Source: Phycisphaerae bacterium (GTDB taxonomy: Bacteria; Planctomycetota; Phycisphaerae; UBA1845; Fen-1342). Taken from it: a DNA stretch of 64,000 nt. The position numbers and the translations under genes are program-made. The stretch lies in the NCBI GenBank assembly GCA_028279405.1, contig JANQNU010000060.1:287006-351005 (forward strand), read 5' to 3'. This document shows positions 8,569 to 18,542 of this stretch, piece by piece; position 1 is the first letter of the stretch; the number at the start of each line of letters is the position of its first letter. The notes beneath the pieces were generated by a model. It worked only from the letters and a program-made list of their open reading frames with translations, searched no databases and was not told the DNA's origin.

Positions 8569-9756
8569 ATGTGCGGTGCAGGTACGACGTTTGCACGCAT
8601 TCGACGCGGGCTGTTGCGGTTCATCTTCGTTCGCTTGTTCGTCTGGATCATCTACGTTGGTTTCGTGTGCAGCTTGGCCACCTACTGGCTCAGCTACTCC
8701 CCGAGGCACAACGAAGTCCGCGCGCGCGGGCTGCTCGATTTTCATGTCGTCGTCGGTCCGCCGTGGATGAATTTGACAGACCGTCAACCATTTCGTCTAC
8801 GCGTGAGCGAAGGCGGGGCGCACTTCGAGGCCCGATTCCGGCGCTGGCAGCCGGAGCCGACGCATTGGAGCGATCTGGTGCTGCCAAAGAAGGAGGTGGC
8901 CCGCTTCGGCGCGCTGGGCGCACCGGAGCACATACGGCTGACGGTTGACGGCCGACACTACTTCCTGGCCGGTCGCTTCGATATGAACTGGCTGCTGTGG
9001 CCGTTTGCGGTTCTCGCGGCGATGATCACGGCGGTGAGGGTGTTCGCTTGGATTCGGCGCCGCCGACGGTCGCGGTCACGGTGCGCCGTGTGCCGCCACA
9101 ACCTTCAAGACCCGACTGCGGCAATTTGCCCGGGTTGCGGAAGGGCGCTCGTGCGGCGGCCGATGATCACAGCGCGGATGCTGCTACGATTCGCGTTTGT
9201 GCGCTTGCCGCTCTGGCTCGTCGGTATCGGGTTCGTGCTCAGTCTGGCGGCCTGCGGACTGAGCTACAGCGGGACGACTCACGAGATTCGCACCCGCGGG
9301 CTGCTCGATCTACATCTTCGCTGCGGGATGCCGCCGACCACATTGCCCACGTTCTCGGAACCAACCGTGAGTGTCGTGGTACACGAGGGAAACGCGAGCG
9401 TGCGCGGGGGTGTTGCGCGAAGGAATCCGCCGCCGGTTGCATTTCATCCCAGTACGCCATCGACTCTCGTCGCATTCGGTGCCCCAAGTGCCGGGCGCTG
9501 GACGGGAGGAGAATGCCTGTTTCTGACAAAAGGGCCCCGCGCGTACCGGCTGTTTGGGTATTTTGGGATGCGTTGGGTTCTGTGGCCGCTCGGGCTGGTC
9601 GTTGCGCTGATTGTGGCGGGGAAGCTTCTGTTGTGGTGGCGATTGCGGCAATTGCCAAGCGTGCATTGCCGAACCTGCGGATACGACCTGCGCGGGAATG
9701 TCACCGGCACTTGTCCCGAATGTGGCGACTCGACGGTCGGCGTGAACGAGATTTGA
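8569..9756 (+). CDS. Internally duplicated membrane protein with two zinc ribbons
   Basis: The 395 residues consist of two tandem copies of the same unit (about residues 8-197 and 200-394). Each unit has an N-terminal membrane segment ('LRFIFVRLFVWIIYVGFVCSL' style, 'LRFAFVRLPLWLVGIGFVLSL'), an extracytoplasmic part starting 'RARGLLDFH' / 'RTRGLLDLH', a second membrane segment after 'MNWLLWP' / 'MRWVLWP', and a four-Cys ribbon. The first ribbon is degenerate (CAVCRHNL..CPGCG); the second is canonical (CRTCGYDLRG..CPECG). ATG 8569 follows AAGGCCAGG, and the duplicated unit begins right after it. The longer frame upstream has no support. The function is unknown; the pattern points to duplication followed by fusion of a common planctomycete gene. 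Confidence 0.8.
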   Translation: MCGAGTTFARIRRGLLRFIFVRLFVWIIYVGFVCSLATYWLSYSPRHNEVRARGLLDFHVVVGPPWMNLTDRQPFRLRVSEGGAHFEARFRRWQPEPTHWSDLVLPKKEVARFGALGAPEHIRLTVDGRHYFLAGRFDMNWLLWPFAVLAAMITAVRVFAWIRRRRRSRSRCAVCRHNLQDPTAAICPGCGRALVRRPMITARMLLRFAFVRLPLWLVGIGFVLSLAACGLSYSGTTHEIRTRGLLDLHLRCGMPPTTLPTFSEPTVSVVVHEGNASVRGGVARRNPPPVAFHPSTPSTLVAFGAPSAGRWTGGECLFLTKGPRAYRLFGYFGMRWVLWPLGLVVALIVAGKLLLWWRLRQLPSVHCRTCGYDLRGNVTGTCPECGDSTVGVNEI

Positions 9757-9858
9757 GCGGGCGTTCGCTGGCGCGAGCGCCACCCTTGCGATGCAGTTCA
9801 TCGAACTCGCATAATTACGGAATCCGTACGACACTCCCGTACATTCGGGTGAGGCTTG

Positions 9859-10881
9859 ATGTTGCACGACGTTCCTTACGAAGCGAAACCGGCGCAGCCG
9901 CTGCGGGCTGTGGCCCGATTCATCATTGTCGCCGTTTGCATAGCGACGATGATGCTGATCTTCGGCACCTATTGGCCATTCAGTGCACAACTCGGGGTCC
10001 TGCTGGCCTTCTTCGCGATCGCGATCCCGTTTCTGGTGATCGTCCTGGCGGACTCCTGGCGTCGACACCGGTACTTTTCGCGTCGGAATGCCTGGTTTGC
10101 GGGTGGGTCGGCGGCACAATACGCTCGGCATCTGCTGGCGATCCCGAACCGCAACGACTCGGAGCTGGTCGAGACCGTGGTCCGAGAGACCTGGGCGCGG
10201 GCCGCGGCTGAGGGCGAGTGGGGAAAGACGCTTCGTATTGCCGAGTCTGGTGACTTCGAGCCCGTCGAGCCATTCGAGCATGTTTTTGAGCCGCGCCAAC
10301 TCGGCGATCAACTCGACGATGCTCCCGGCGGAGATGTACGGAAAACGAGCGCTGCTGAGACCGCAGTGCGTCTGCGACGTGCGCTTCCGCGACTTGCGAT
10401 GCTGATCGGGGTCGGACTGCTTGGCCTGGCATTGTTTCGTTCGGCCATCAACGGGAGCGTCTTTGCATGGGTCCTGTTGCCGGTGATTGCGGGCGCGGCC
10501 TACGGGCGGTTGTTCGCGCTCTTTCGTCCCGGTGCTCATCGAGCGCGGCAAAGCGGCGCCGCGTTTGGCCCGCCGCCGAATCACGCTGTGTTGCGGCCGG
10601 AGGCGGAGTTGATGGGCGAGTGGTGGCTCGTACCGGCGGGGATTGCGATCCGCACGCCACGTGGCACGGGGGCCGAGATCGCGCTATTCAAGCGTTCGGA
10701 ATCGGTTGCGACGATGGCTCGGCATCATCGGTGGGGGCAGGAATGGCGCGTTACGCTGGCGCGTCGCGATGGGCGCTGGGCGGCGAGCCAGCTCACGCCG
10801 GAGGCGTTGGAGGGATTCTTGCAGGCCTGGCTGAGCCCGGCTGCGCCCCCTGATGCGGATCGGCTTTCGGACTTGACTTGA
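9859..10881 (+). CDS. Hypothetical membrane protein
   Basis: This 340-residue protein has two pairs of membrane segments: about residues 19-40 and 46-66, and about 180-198 and 205-224. A soluble acidic section lies between the pairs and a C-terminal soluble domain follows ('LMGEWWLVPAGIAIRTPRG..'). I start at ATG 9859, four bases after GAGG, rather than the TTG one codon earlier. I do not recognise a family. It is followed by a terminator-like hairpin at 10936-10960 and then lysS, so it is probably transcribed separately from lysS. Confidence 0.7.
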   Translation: MLHDVPYEAKPAQPLRAVARFIIVAVCIATMMLIFGTYWPFSAQLGVLLAFFAIAIPFLVIVLADSWRRHRYFSRRNAWFAGGSAAQYARHLLAIPNRNDSELVETVVRETWARAAAEGEWGKTLRIAESGDFEPVEPFEHVFEPRQLGDQLDDAPGGDVRKTSAAETAVRLRRALPRLAMLIGVGLLGLALFRSAINGSVFAWVLLPVIAGAAYGRLFALFRPGAHRARQSGAAFGPPPNHAVLRPEAELMGEWWLVPAGIAIRTPRGTGAEIALFKRSESVATMARHHRWGQEWRVTLARRDGRWAASQLTPEALEGFLQAWLSPAAPPDADRLSDLT

Positions 10882-10935
10882 CGTCGTATCGCCGACTCCC
10901 GGCGGGGCGTTGGCCGTAGCATTTCTCAGGTCGCG

Positions 10936-10960
10936 CGCCAGGCGGTATAACTGGCGTTTT
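10936..10960 (+). terminator. Terminator-like hairpin before lysS
   Basis: CGCCAG and CTGGCG form a perfect 6-bp stem around a 9-base loop and are followed by TTTT. It is placed to end transcription of the 9859 gene, 30 bp ahead of lysS. The stem is short, so efficiency is uncertain. Confidence 0.45.
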
Positions 10961-10989
10961 CGTGCCTCTTTCAGGAGCCGACCGCGACC

Positions 10990-12465
10990 ATGAGTGACCA
11001 ACGACAGGACCGTATCGCAAAACTCGACAAGCTGCGCGACCTCGGCGTCGACCCTTACGGCTGGCGATATCCGGACATCACGCCGAACGAGCGAATCCGC
11101 GCCGCCGGCGAGGCGTTGTCGCTCGAGGCGGGGCAGATTGCGGATACCGACGAAGCGTTCTTTCGCGGTGCCGGGCGGGTTGTGCTGTACCGGGACATCG
11201 GCAAGCTGATTTTCATCACCGTTCGAGACCGTACCGGAGACCTCCAGTTCGCGGTCAGCAAGAAGGGTTGCGAGGATGGCTGGGAGGTCGCGAAGCTGCT
11301 GGATCTCGGTGACACGATCGGCGGGGAGGGATTCCTCGGTCGCACCAAGACCAACGAGCTGACGCTGTGGCTCAAGAACGTTCGCATATTGAGCAAGGCG
11401 CTGCGGCCGCCGCCGGAGAAGTGGCACGGGCTTACGGATGTGGAAGCGCGGTACCGTCGGCGTTACGTGGATCTGTTCGCGAACCCGGCTTCGCAGGCCG
11501 TCTTCAAGCAGCGGGCGGCCATCATCGCTTATTTCCGCGAGAAGCTGGCCGAGCGCAACTTCATCGAGGTCGAGACGCCGGTGTTGCAGCCGATCTATGG
11601 TGGGGCGGCGGCGCGACCGTTCACGACGCACCATAACACGCTCGACATGTCGCTCTATCTGCGCATTTCGCCGGAACTGTATCTCAAGCGCTGTTTGGTG
11701 GGCGGATTGGAGCGTGTGTTCGAGTTCAGCAAGTGTTTTCGGAACGAGGGGATCAGTCCGCGACACAACCCCGAGTTCACGATCATGGAGCTATATCAGG
11801 CATACGGCGACTACCACGACATGATGGAGATCTGCGAGCTGCTGATCGGCGGCGCCGCGCGCGACGTGATCGGCGCCACCCGAATCCAGTACGGAGAGCG
11901 CGAGATCGACTATACGACGCCGTGGCCGCGCCGGCGGTATGCTGACTTGTTTGCGGAACATGTCGGCATCGCGATGAGTGATGTTTCGGCTGCGCGCGGG
12001 CGGCTCCGCGAGTTGACTGCGAAGAACGTCGTCAAGGCGGATGAGTCGAAGCTCGACGACACGATCGTGATCAACACGCTGTTCGAGCACTATGTCGAGG
12101 ACAAGCTCGTGAACCCGACGTTCGTGGTCGACTATCCGGCGCCCATGTGTCCGTTGACGCGGCGCGATCCGGAAGATGCGAACACGGCGCTGCGGTTCGA
12201 GCTGTTCGTCAACGGGATGGAGTTGGGCAACGCGTACACCGAGCTCAACGATCCACAGGTCCAGCACGAGACGTTCAGTCAGCAGTTGCGTGGCGAAGGT
12301 GACGAGACCATGGCCGTGATGGACGAAGATTATGTCGAAGCGCTCGAGTTCGGCATGCCGCCGGCCGGCGGCCTGGGAATCGGTATCGATCGCAGCGTCA
12401 TGCTGTTGACGGGATCGGCCAGCATCCGCGACGTGATCCTGTTTCCGCTGCAGCGCGGGACGTAG
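10990..12465 (+). CDS. lysS: Lysyl-tRNA synthetase, class II
   Basis: This cytoplasmic enzyme charges tRNA-Lys with lysine. The 491-residue length fits bacterial LysS. The N-terminal OB-fold anticodon domain spans about residues 55-150. The class II catalytic core follows: motif 1 near 'KLAERNFIEVETPVLQ', motif 2 around 'FEFSKCFRNEGIS' with the downstream HNPEFT signature, and motif 3 'GGLGIGIDRSVML' near residue 463. The C-terminus 'RDVILFPLQR' is also typical. No T-box or other leader structure is seen upstream. The ATG follows a CAGGAG-type site. Nothing is unusual. Confidence 0.96.
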   Translation: MSDQRQDRIAKLDKLRDLGVDPYGWRYPDITPNERIRAAGEALSLEAGQIADTDEAFFRGAGRVVLYRDIGKLIFITVRDRTGDLQFAVSKKGCEDGWEVAKLLDLGDTIGGEGFLGRTKTNELTLWLKNVRILSKALRPPPEKWHGLTDVEARYRRRYVDLFANPASQAVFKQRAAIIAYFREKLAERNFIEVETPVLQPIYGGAAARPFTTHHNTLDMSLYLRISPELYLKRCLVGGLERVFEFSKCFRNEGISPRHNPEFTIMELYQAYGDYHDMMEICELLIGGAARDVIGATRIQYGEREIDYTTPWPRRRYADLFAEHVGIAMSDVSAARGRLRELTAKNVVKADESKLDDTIVINTLFEHYVEDKLVNPTFVVDYPAPMCPLTRRDPEDANTALRFELFVNGMELGNAYTELNDPQVQHETFSQQLRGEGDETMAVMDEDYVEALEFGMPPAGGLGIGIDRSVMLLTGSASIRDVILFPLQRGT

Positions 12466-12621
12466 TCGCTGACGGGTTCGAATGGCGTTTCGTCGTTCGC
12501 TGGCGTGCTTTGACACTGCTTGCCACGATTCCGTAGAATGTCCCGATTACGGGGCAGGCGCGGTCTTCAGCGGGAAATCCGGCGCTGCGCCCCTGCGGTT
12601 CCGGTCCAGGTGCCTCCGAAA

Positions 12622-13686
12622 ATGCCCCATACGCTCGTCGACGTTTGCCGCCGACTGGAAAAGCACGGTTTTGCCGCCGAGATCGTCGGCGACCGCGACC
12701 GCGAGATCGTCGGCGTCGCGACGCTCGAGGACGCGACCGACCGCGAGATATCATTCCTTTCAAACCCGAAGTACGAACGCATGCTCGGGCGGACGCAGGC
12801 CGCGGCGGTCGTTCTGAAGCCTGGGGTGGTGGCACCGGATGAGCTTGCACAGATTCGGGTCGACGATCCTTACGCCGCCATCACCGCGTTGATCGTCGAA
12901 CTGCACGGTTATCGGAAGCACCGGGCGGCTCCCGATCGGACTGACGACACGCGCATTGCGCCGAGCGCGATCGTCGGCGAGAATGCGACGATCTATCCCG
13001 GTGTGACGATCGATGAGGATGTTCGGATCGGTCGGAACGTCGTGTTGTACCCGGGTGTCTATGTCGGGCCGCGCTGCCAGATCGGTGACGACGTGATCTG
13101 TTATCCGAACGTCGTGTTGTACGACGATACGCGGGTCGGCAATCGGGTGACTCTTCACGCGGGCACGGTTGTCGGGAACGACGGGCTAGGCTACGCGCCC
13201 GTGAATGGCAAGTGGATCAAGATCCCACAGATCGGGCACGTGGAAATCGAGGACGACGTCGAGATCGGGTCGAACTGCTCGATCGACCGGGCGACCCTCG
13301 GACGCACACGGGTCGGGCGTGGCACGAAGATGAGCAACCTCATCGCGATTGGTCATGGCACGCATGTGGGCGAGGATTGCATGATCGTCGCGCAGGTCGG
13401 GCTGGCGGGTTCGGTGACCGTGGGGAACCACGTGACGCTGGCGGGTCAGGCCGGGATCGTCGGCCACATCTCGATCGGGGACCACGCGACGGTGGGGGCC
13501 AAGGCAGGCGTCACGAACAACGTCGAGGCAAACGAGACCGTTCTGGGGCAGCCGGCCGTACCGATCACCGAGGCCAAGCGCCGGGTGCTGAGCCTGGGCC
13601 ACCTGCCGGAACTGCGGCAGAAAGTGCGGCAGATGCAGAAGGAACTCGACGCGCTGCGGGAGCAGGTTAGGGGACGTGCGACGTGA
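12622..13686 (+). CDS. lpxD: UDP-3-O-acylglucosamine N-acyltransferase
   Basis: LpxD adds the N-linked acyl chain in lipid A synthesis, so the organism probably makes LPS. The 354 residues comprise an N-terminal uridine-binding domain ('ATLEDATDREISFLSNPKY'), a long left-handed beta-helix of hexapeptide repeats from about residue 113 to 300, and a C-terminal helix ('LPELRQKVRQMQKELDALRE'). The LpxD signature 'GSNCSIDRATLG' and the catalytic-type His in 'IAIGHGTHVG' are present. ATG 12622 begins exactly where LpxD homology starts; the 34-codon upstream extension is out of character. The gene follows lysS by 156 bp. Confidence 0.94.
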   Translation: MPHTLVDVCRRLEKHGFAAEIVGDRDREIVGVATLEDATDREISFLSNPKYERMLGRTQAAAVVLKPGVVAPDELAQIRVDDPYAAITALIVELHGYRKHRAAPDRTDDTRIAPSAIVGENATIYPGVTIDEDVRIGRNVVLYPGVYVGPRCQIGDDVICYPNVVLYDDTRVGNRVTLHAGTVVGNDGLGYAPVNGKWIKIPQIGHVEIEDDVEIGSNCSIDRATLGRTRVGRGTKMSNLIAIGHGTHVGEDCMIVAQVGLAGSVTVGNHVTLAGQAGIVGHISIGDHATVGAKAGVTNNVEANETVLGQPAVPITEAKRRVLSLGHLPELRQKVRQMQKELDALREQVRGRAT

Positions 13687-14010
13687 CCGGCGGGCGAGAC
13701 GCCCGCGCCACCCATCAACTGGTGAGACGTTCTTACCGCAGCCTGCGGCCTAGACACGGGCCTTGGTGCGGGACCCGGTGCTCAACACGACGAGCCCCGA
13801 GCGCGAGCGAGGGGTCAGTCCCCGCACCCCAGGATGGGGTGGGGCACCGTCGGCGATCGATCACCCAACCCGCCCGCAGAGCGCTCGATTTTCGGGCCGA
13901 ATGTCGTCACAATAATGGATGGGCGGCGCGGCGACGTCATTGGGAATGGAGCCGGGCGCGCCGCGGATTCCAGAGTCAGGGTCGACCGCAACGGCGGCCC
14001 GGAGTGATCG
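13687..14010. other. Intergenic region with GC-rich inverted repeats
   Basis: This 324-bp gap holds a perfect 7-bp hairpin at 13690-13706 (GCGGGCG, loop AGA, CGCCCGC) directly after lpxD. It also holds a GAGCCCCGAGCGCGAGCGAG-type element near 13791-13811, of a kind I associate with dispersed intergenic repeats in planctomycete genomes (from memory, not checked). There is no T-run after the hairpin. No gene is visible. Confidence 0.45.
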
Positions 14011-15348
14011 ATGTCACACGAAGTCGAAGCGTTCATGCAGGAGGTCATCGGCCGGGATCCGGACGAGCCCGAGTTTCACCAGGCCGTTCACGAAGTGGCC
14101 GAGTGTGTCGGCCCGCTTCTCGACCGGCATCCGGAGTATCGACGGGCGCGAATCCTGCAGCGGATCGTCGAACCGGAACGCGTCATCTCTTTTCGCGTTA
14201 ACTGGATGGACGACAACGGCGACGTGCAGGTCAATCGCGGTTATCGCGTGCAGTTCAATTCGGCACTCGGTCCTTACAAGGGCGGCACCCGTTTCCACGC
14301 GTCGGTCCATCTCGGCATCATCAAGTTTCTCGGCTTCGAGCAGATGTTCAAGAACGCGCTGACCACCTTGCCGATGGGCGGTGGAAAGGGCGGCAGCGAC
14401 TTCAGCCCGAAGGGCAAGTCGGATGCCGAAGTAAGGCGGTTCTGTCACGCATACATGAACGAACTGTATCGACACATCGGTCCGAGCACCGATGTTCCGG
14501 CAGGCGACAACGGCTGCGGCGGTCGCGAGATCGGTTACCTCTACGGGCAGTACAAGCGGTTGACCAATCGCTTTGTCGGCGTGTTCACTGGCAAGGGTAT
14601 CGACTGGGGCGGCAGTCTGATTCGGCGGGAGGCCGCGGGGTACGGCACGGTCTACTTCGCGCAGGAGTTGCTCGCGACGCGCGGAACGTCGTTCGAGGGG
14701 AAGACCGTTACGGTTTCCGGGTTCGGCAACCTGGGATACCACGCGATCGAGAAGCTCAACGAGCTGGGTGCCAGGGTCGTCACGATCGCGGACGAGGACG
14801 GGTTCGTGCACGATCCCGACGGGATTCGCGGCGAGAAAGCAGCGTTCGTGCGCGACTTGTGGACCGTGCACCGCATGTCGGCGCGCGATTTCGCGGAGCG
14901 ATACGACCTGCGATTTCGGCCGGGCAAGCCCTGGCAGGTAAAGTGCGACGTTGCGCTGCCGACGGCGACGGAGAACGAGATTCAGCTCGAAGACGCGCAG
15001 CAATTGGTGGAAAACGGTTGCATGTGCGTTGCGGAGGGCGCGAACATGCCGTGCACGCGCGACGCCGTGCGGTTGTTCGCAGAGCACAATGTGCTGTTCG
15101 GACCCGGCAAGGCGGCCAATGCCGGCGGTGTCGCCGTCTCCGGGCTCGAGATGTCCCAGAATTCGATGCGACTGAAGTGGTCGCGGGCGGAGGTCGACGA
15201 TCGGCTGCGGCGGATCATGAAGGGCATTCACGACCTTTGCCTGGAGACAGCTGCCGATTTCGGCAAGCCGGGCAATTACGTGGTAGGCGCCAACGTGGCC
15301 GGGTTCCGCAAGGTGGCGACAGCGATGCTGGAGCAGGGACTGGTTTGA
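14011..15348 (+). CDS. Glutamate dehydrogenase, divergent copy
   Basis: This hexameric-type glutamate dehydrogenase of 445 residues interconverts glutamate with 2-oxoglutarate and ammonia. Substrate and catalytic blocks are present: 'GPYKGGTRFH', '[11 protein letters not shown]' and 'DVPAGD' with the catalytic Asp. However, the block normally read as [14 protein letters not shown] is PAGDNGCGGREIGY here. The Rossmann motif is 'GFGNLGYHAIEKL', and the loop after it reads 'IADEDGF' where the neighbouring copy has 'LSDSSGF'. The latter is NADP-type, so this copy may use a different coenzyme. It is also shorter in the 290-310 region. It lies 60 bp ahead of a second gdh gene on the same strand. 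Confidence 0.9.
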   Translation: MSHEVEAFMQEVIGRDPDEPEFHQAVHEVAECVGPLLDRHPEYRRARILQRIVEPERVISFRVNWMDDNGDVQVNRGYRVQFNSALGPYKGGTRFHASVHLGIIKFLGFEQMFKNALTTLPMGGGKGGSDFSPKGKSDAEVRRFCHAYMNELYRHIGPSTDVPAGDNGCGGREIGYLYGQYKRLTNRFVGVFTGKGIDWGGSLIRREAAGYGTVYFAQELLATRGTSFEGKTVTVSGFGNLGYHAIEKLNELGARVVTIADEDGFVHDPDGIRGEKAAFVRDLWTVHRMSARDFAERYDLRFRPGKPWQVKCDVALPTATENEIQLEDAQQLVENGCMCVAEGANMPCTRDAVRLFAEHNVLFGPGKAANAGGVAVSGLEMSQNSMRLKWSRAEVDDRLRRIMKGIHDLCLETAADFGKPGNYVVGANVAGFRKVATAMLEQGLV

Positions 15349-16770
<1,422 letters not shown>

Positions 16771-17030
16771 GCGGTCTGTAGCCGTCGCTGGCGGCACGGG
16801 GCGGCGTTTCGACGGGATGGGGAGGCGTCGTCCTTAGGGGTCGGACGGAGCGTAGTGCGTCAGTTGGCGTGCTGCGCCGGGGGTTCATTTGTGCGGTGGA
16901 CTTAGAGGCAGGGCGACCGTTTGCCTACTACGACGATCACTGGACGCGTTCGCGATTCATGCCTCGCTGGCATCGAGCCGCGTGGGAGAAATAGCTCAAC
17001 GATCCGTCCGCGTGCGGCGGAGCGTCAGGT

Positions 17031-18542
17031 TCAACTCCGCGCTGCGCTCAGCAGGCGCGGATCGTCGCGTAGCAGATGGAGCGCGTTGCGGATGTCGACG
17101 TTGAACTGGCGGTCCTCGTCGGCATGCGGGATCGCCTCGCGCACCAGCGCGTGCGCTGCGCCGGGGCCGGCGCCCGGTCGCAACGGAGCGTGATAGTCGA
17201 GCGCTTGTGCGGCGCAGACCAGTTCGATCGCGAGGATATGCTCCACGCGGTCGAGAATCTCATAACACTTCAGCGCGCCCGTTGCGCCCATGCTGACGTG
17301 GTCCTCTTGGCCGAGCGACGTGGGGATCGAGTCGATCGACGCCGGGGCTGAGAGCACCTTGCATTCGTTCAGCAGCGACGCGGCCGTGTATTGCGGGATC
17401 ATGAAGCCGCTGTTGATCCCTGTGTCGGTCATCAACAGCTTGGGCAGCACATCGTCACCGGCCAGCAGCAGGTAGGTTCGGCGTTCCGAGATGTTGCCCA
17501 GCTCGGTCAGTGCCATCGAGACGTAGTCCAGCGGCAGCGCCAGTGGTTCGCCGTGAAAGTTGCCGCCGCTGATCGCTTCCCGCTCGAAGATTAGCGGATT
17601 GTCAGTCACGCTGTTGATCTCGCGCTCGATGATGGTTCCGAGGTGCTCGACGGCGTCGCGGACGGCACCGTGTACCTGCGGGACGCAGCGTAGCGAATAG
17701 GGGTCCTGCACACGGTCGCAATCCGCATGTGATGCGCGAATCTCGCTGTCACGCATTAGTCGCCGAACGTTTTCCGCGACGCGCTGGGCACCCGGGTGCG
17801 GGCGGAGCGCGTGCAGGCGTTGGTCGACGTGCTTATCCGTGCCGCGGCAACCTTCAAGCGTCATGGTCGCGATCAAGTCGGCCAAGTCCGCCAGGCGCCG
17901 CCCGCGAACGACGATGTTCGCTCCGTATGCCGACATCATTTGCGTGCCGTTGATCAGCGCCAACCCTTCCTTCGCGGCGAGTTGATGCGTTTGGAGCTTG
18001 TGCTTCGCGAGGGCCTCGCTGGCCGGAAGCGTGCCGTCCGGTGTGTGCATTTCGCCGGCACCGATCAGCGGCAGGAATAGGTGGGCCAGCGGTGCCAGAT
18101 CGCCGCTGGCGCCGAGCGAGCCGCGGGTCGGCACGACTGGAAGCAGGTCATGCGCGAGCCAGTCGCAGAGCGTTCGCACGATTTCGAGACGGACGCCGCT
18201 GTGGCCGATCGCGAGCATGTTGATCTTGAACAGCAGCATCCAGCGGACGATTTCGGGAGGGACTGCGGCGCCGACGCCGACGGCGTGAGAAACGAGCAGG
18301 TTTTCCTGAAGCTTGTCGAGGCGGTTCGGCGGGATGCGCTTGTTCTTCAGATACCCGAAGCCGGTGTTGATTCCGTAGATCGGATCGGCCGATTGCGTGA
18401 GCGTGTCCACGTGTGCGCGCGCCGCGCGGATGCGCTCGACTGCGTCATTCGACAATGCGACCCGCAATCGACGCCCGAGCGCCGCATCGAGCCGGTGCAG
18501 CATCAGCGGTTCGTTGCCGATGAGCTGCTCGGCGACGCTCAT
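17031..18542 (-). CDS. hutH: Histidine ammonia-lyase
   Basis: HutH converts L-histidine to urocanate and ammonia in the cytoplasm, the first step of histidine use. The 503-residue sequence carries the MIO-forming Ala-Ser-Gly in 'GSLGASGDLAPL' near residue 144, the early active-site loop 'YGINTGFGYL', and 'VQDPYSLRCVPQVHGA', all family hallmarks. No hutU, hutI or hutG is present in the window. The start codon shares ATGA with the stop of the upstream 900-residue exported protein, so the two are co-translated, an unusual partner for HutH. The product feeds ammonia toward the same pool as the adjacent glutamate dehydrogenases. Confidence 0.95.
   Translation of the reverse strand: MSVAEQLIGNEPLMLHRLDAALGRRLRVALSNDAVERIRAARAHVDTLTQSADPIYGINTGFGYLKNKRIPPNRLDKLQENLLVSHAVGVGAAVPPEIVRWMLLFKINMLAIGHSGVRLEIVRTLCDWLAHDLLPVVPTRGSLGASGDLAPLAHLFLPLIGAGEMHTPDGTLPASEALAKHKLQTHQLAAKEGLALINGTQMMSAYGANIVVRGRRLADLADLIATMTLEGCRGTDKHVDQRLHALRPHPGAQRVAENVRRLMRDSEIRASHADCDRVQDPYSLRCVPQVHGAVRDAVEHLGTIIEREINSVTDNPLIFEREAISGGNFHGEPLALPLDYVSMALTELGNISERRTYLLLAGDDVLPKLLMTDTGINSGFMIPQYTAASLLNECKVLSAPASIDSIPTSLGQEDHVSMGATGALKCYEILDRVEHILAIELVCAAQALDYHAPLRPGAGPGAAHALVREAIPHADEDRQFNVDIRNALHLLRDDPRLLSAARS

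Noticed and set aside
10882..10989. T-box or riboswitch leader of lysS
   Set aside because: Only a short hairpin with TTTT is present; no T-box sequence or larger conserved fold is visible.
13690..13706. Rho-independent terminator after lpxD
   Set aside because: The 7-bp hairpin is perfect but no T-run follows, so I record it only as an inverted repeat within the intergenic entry.
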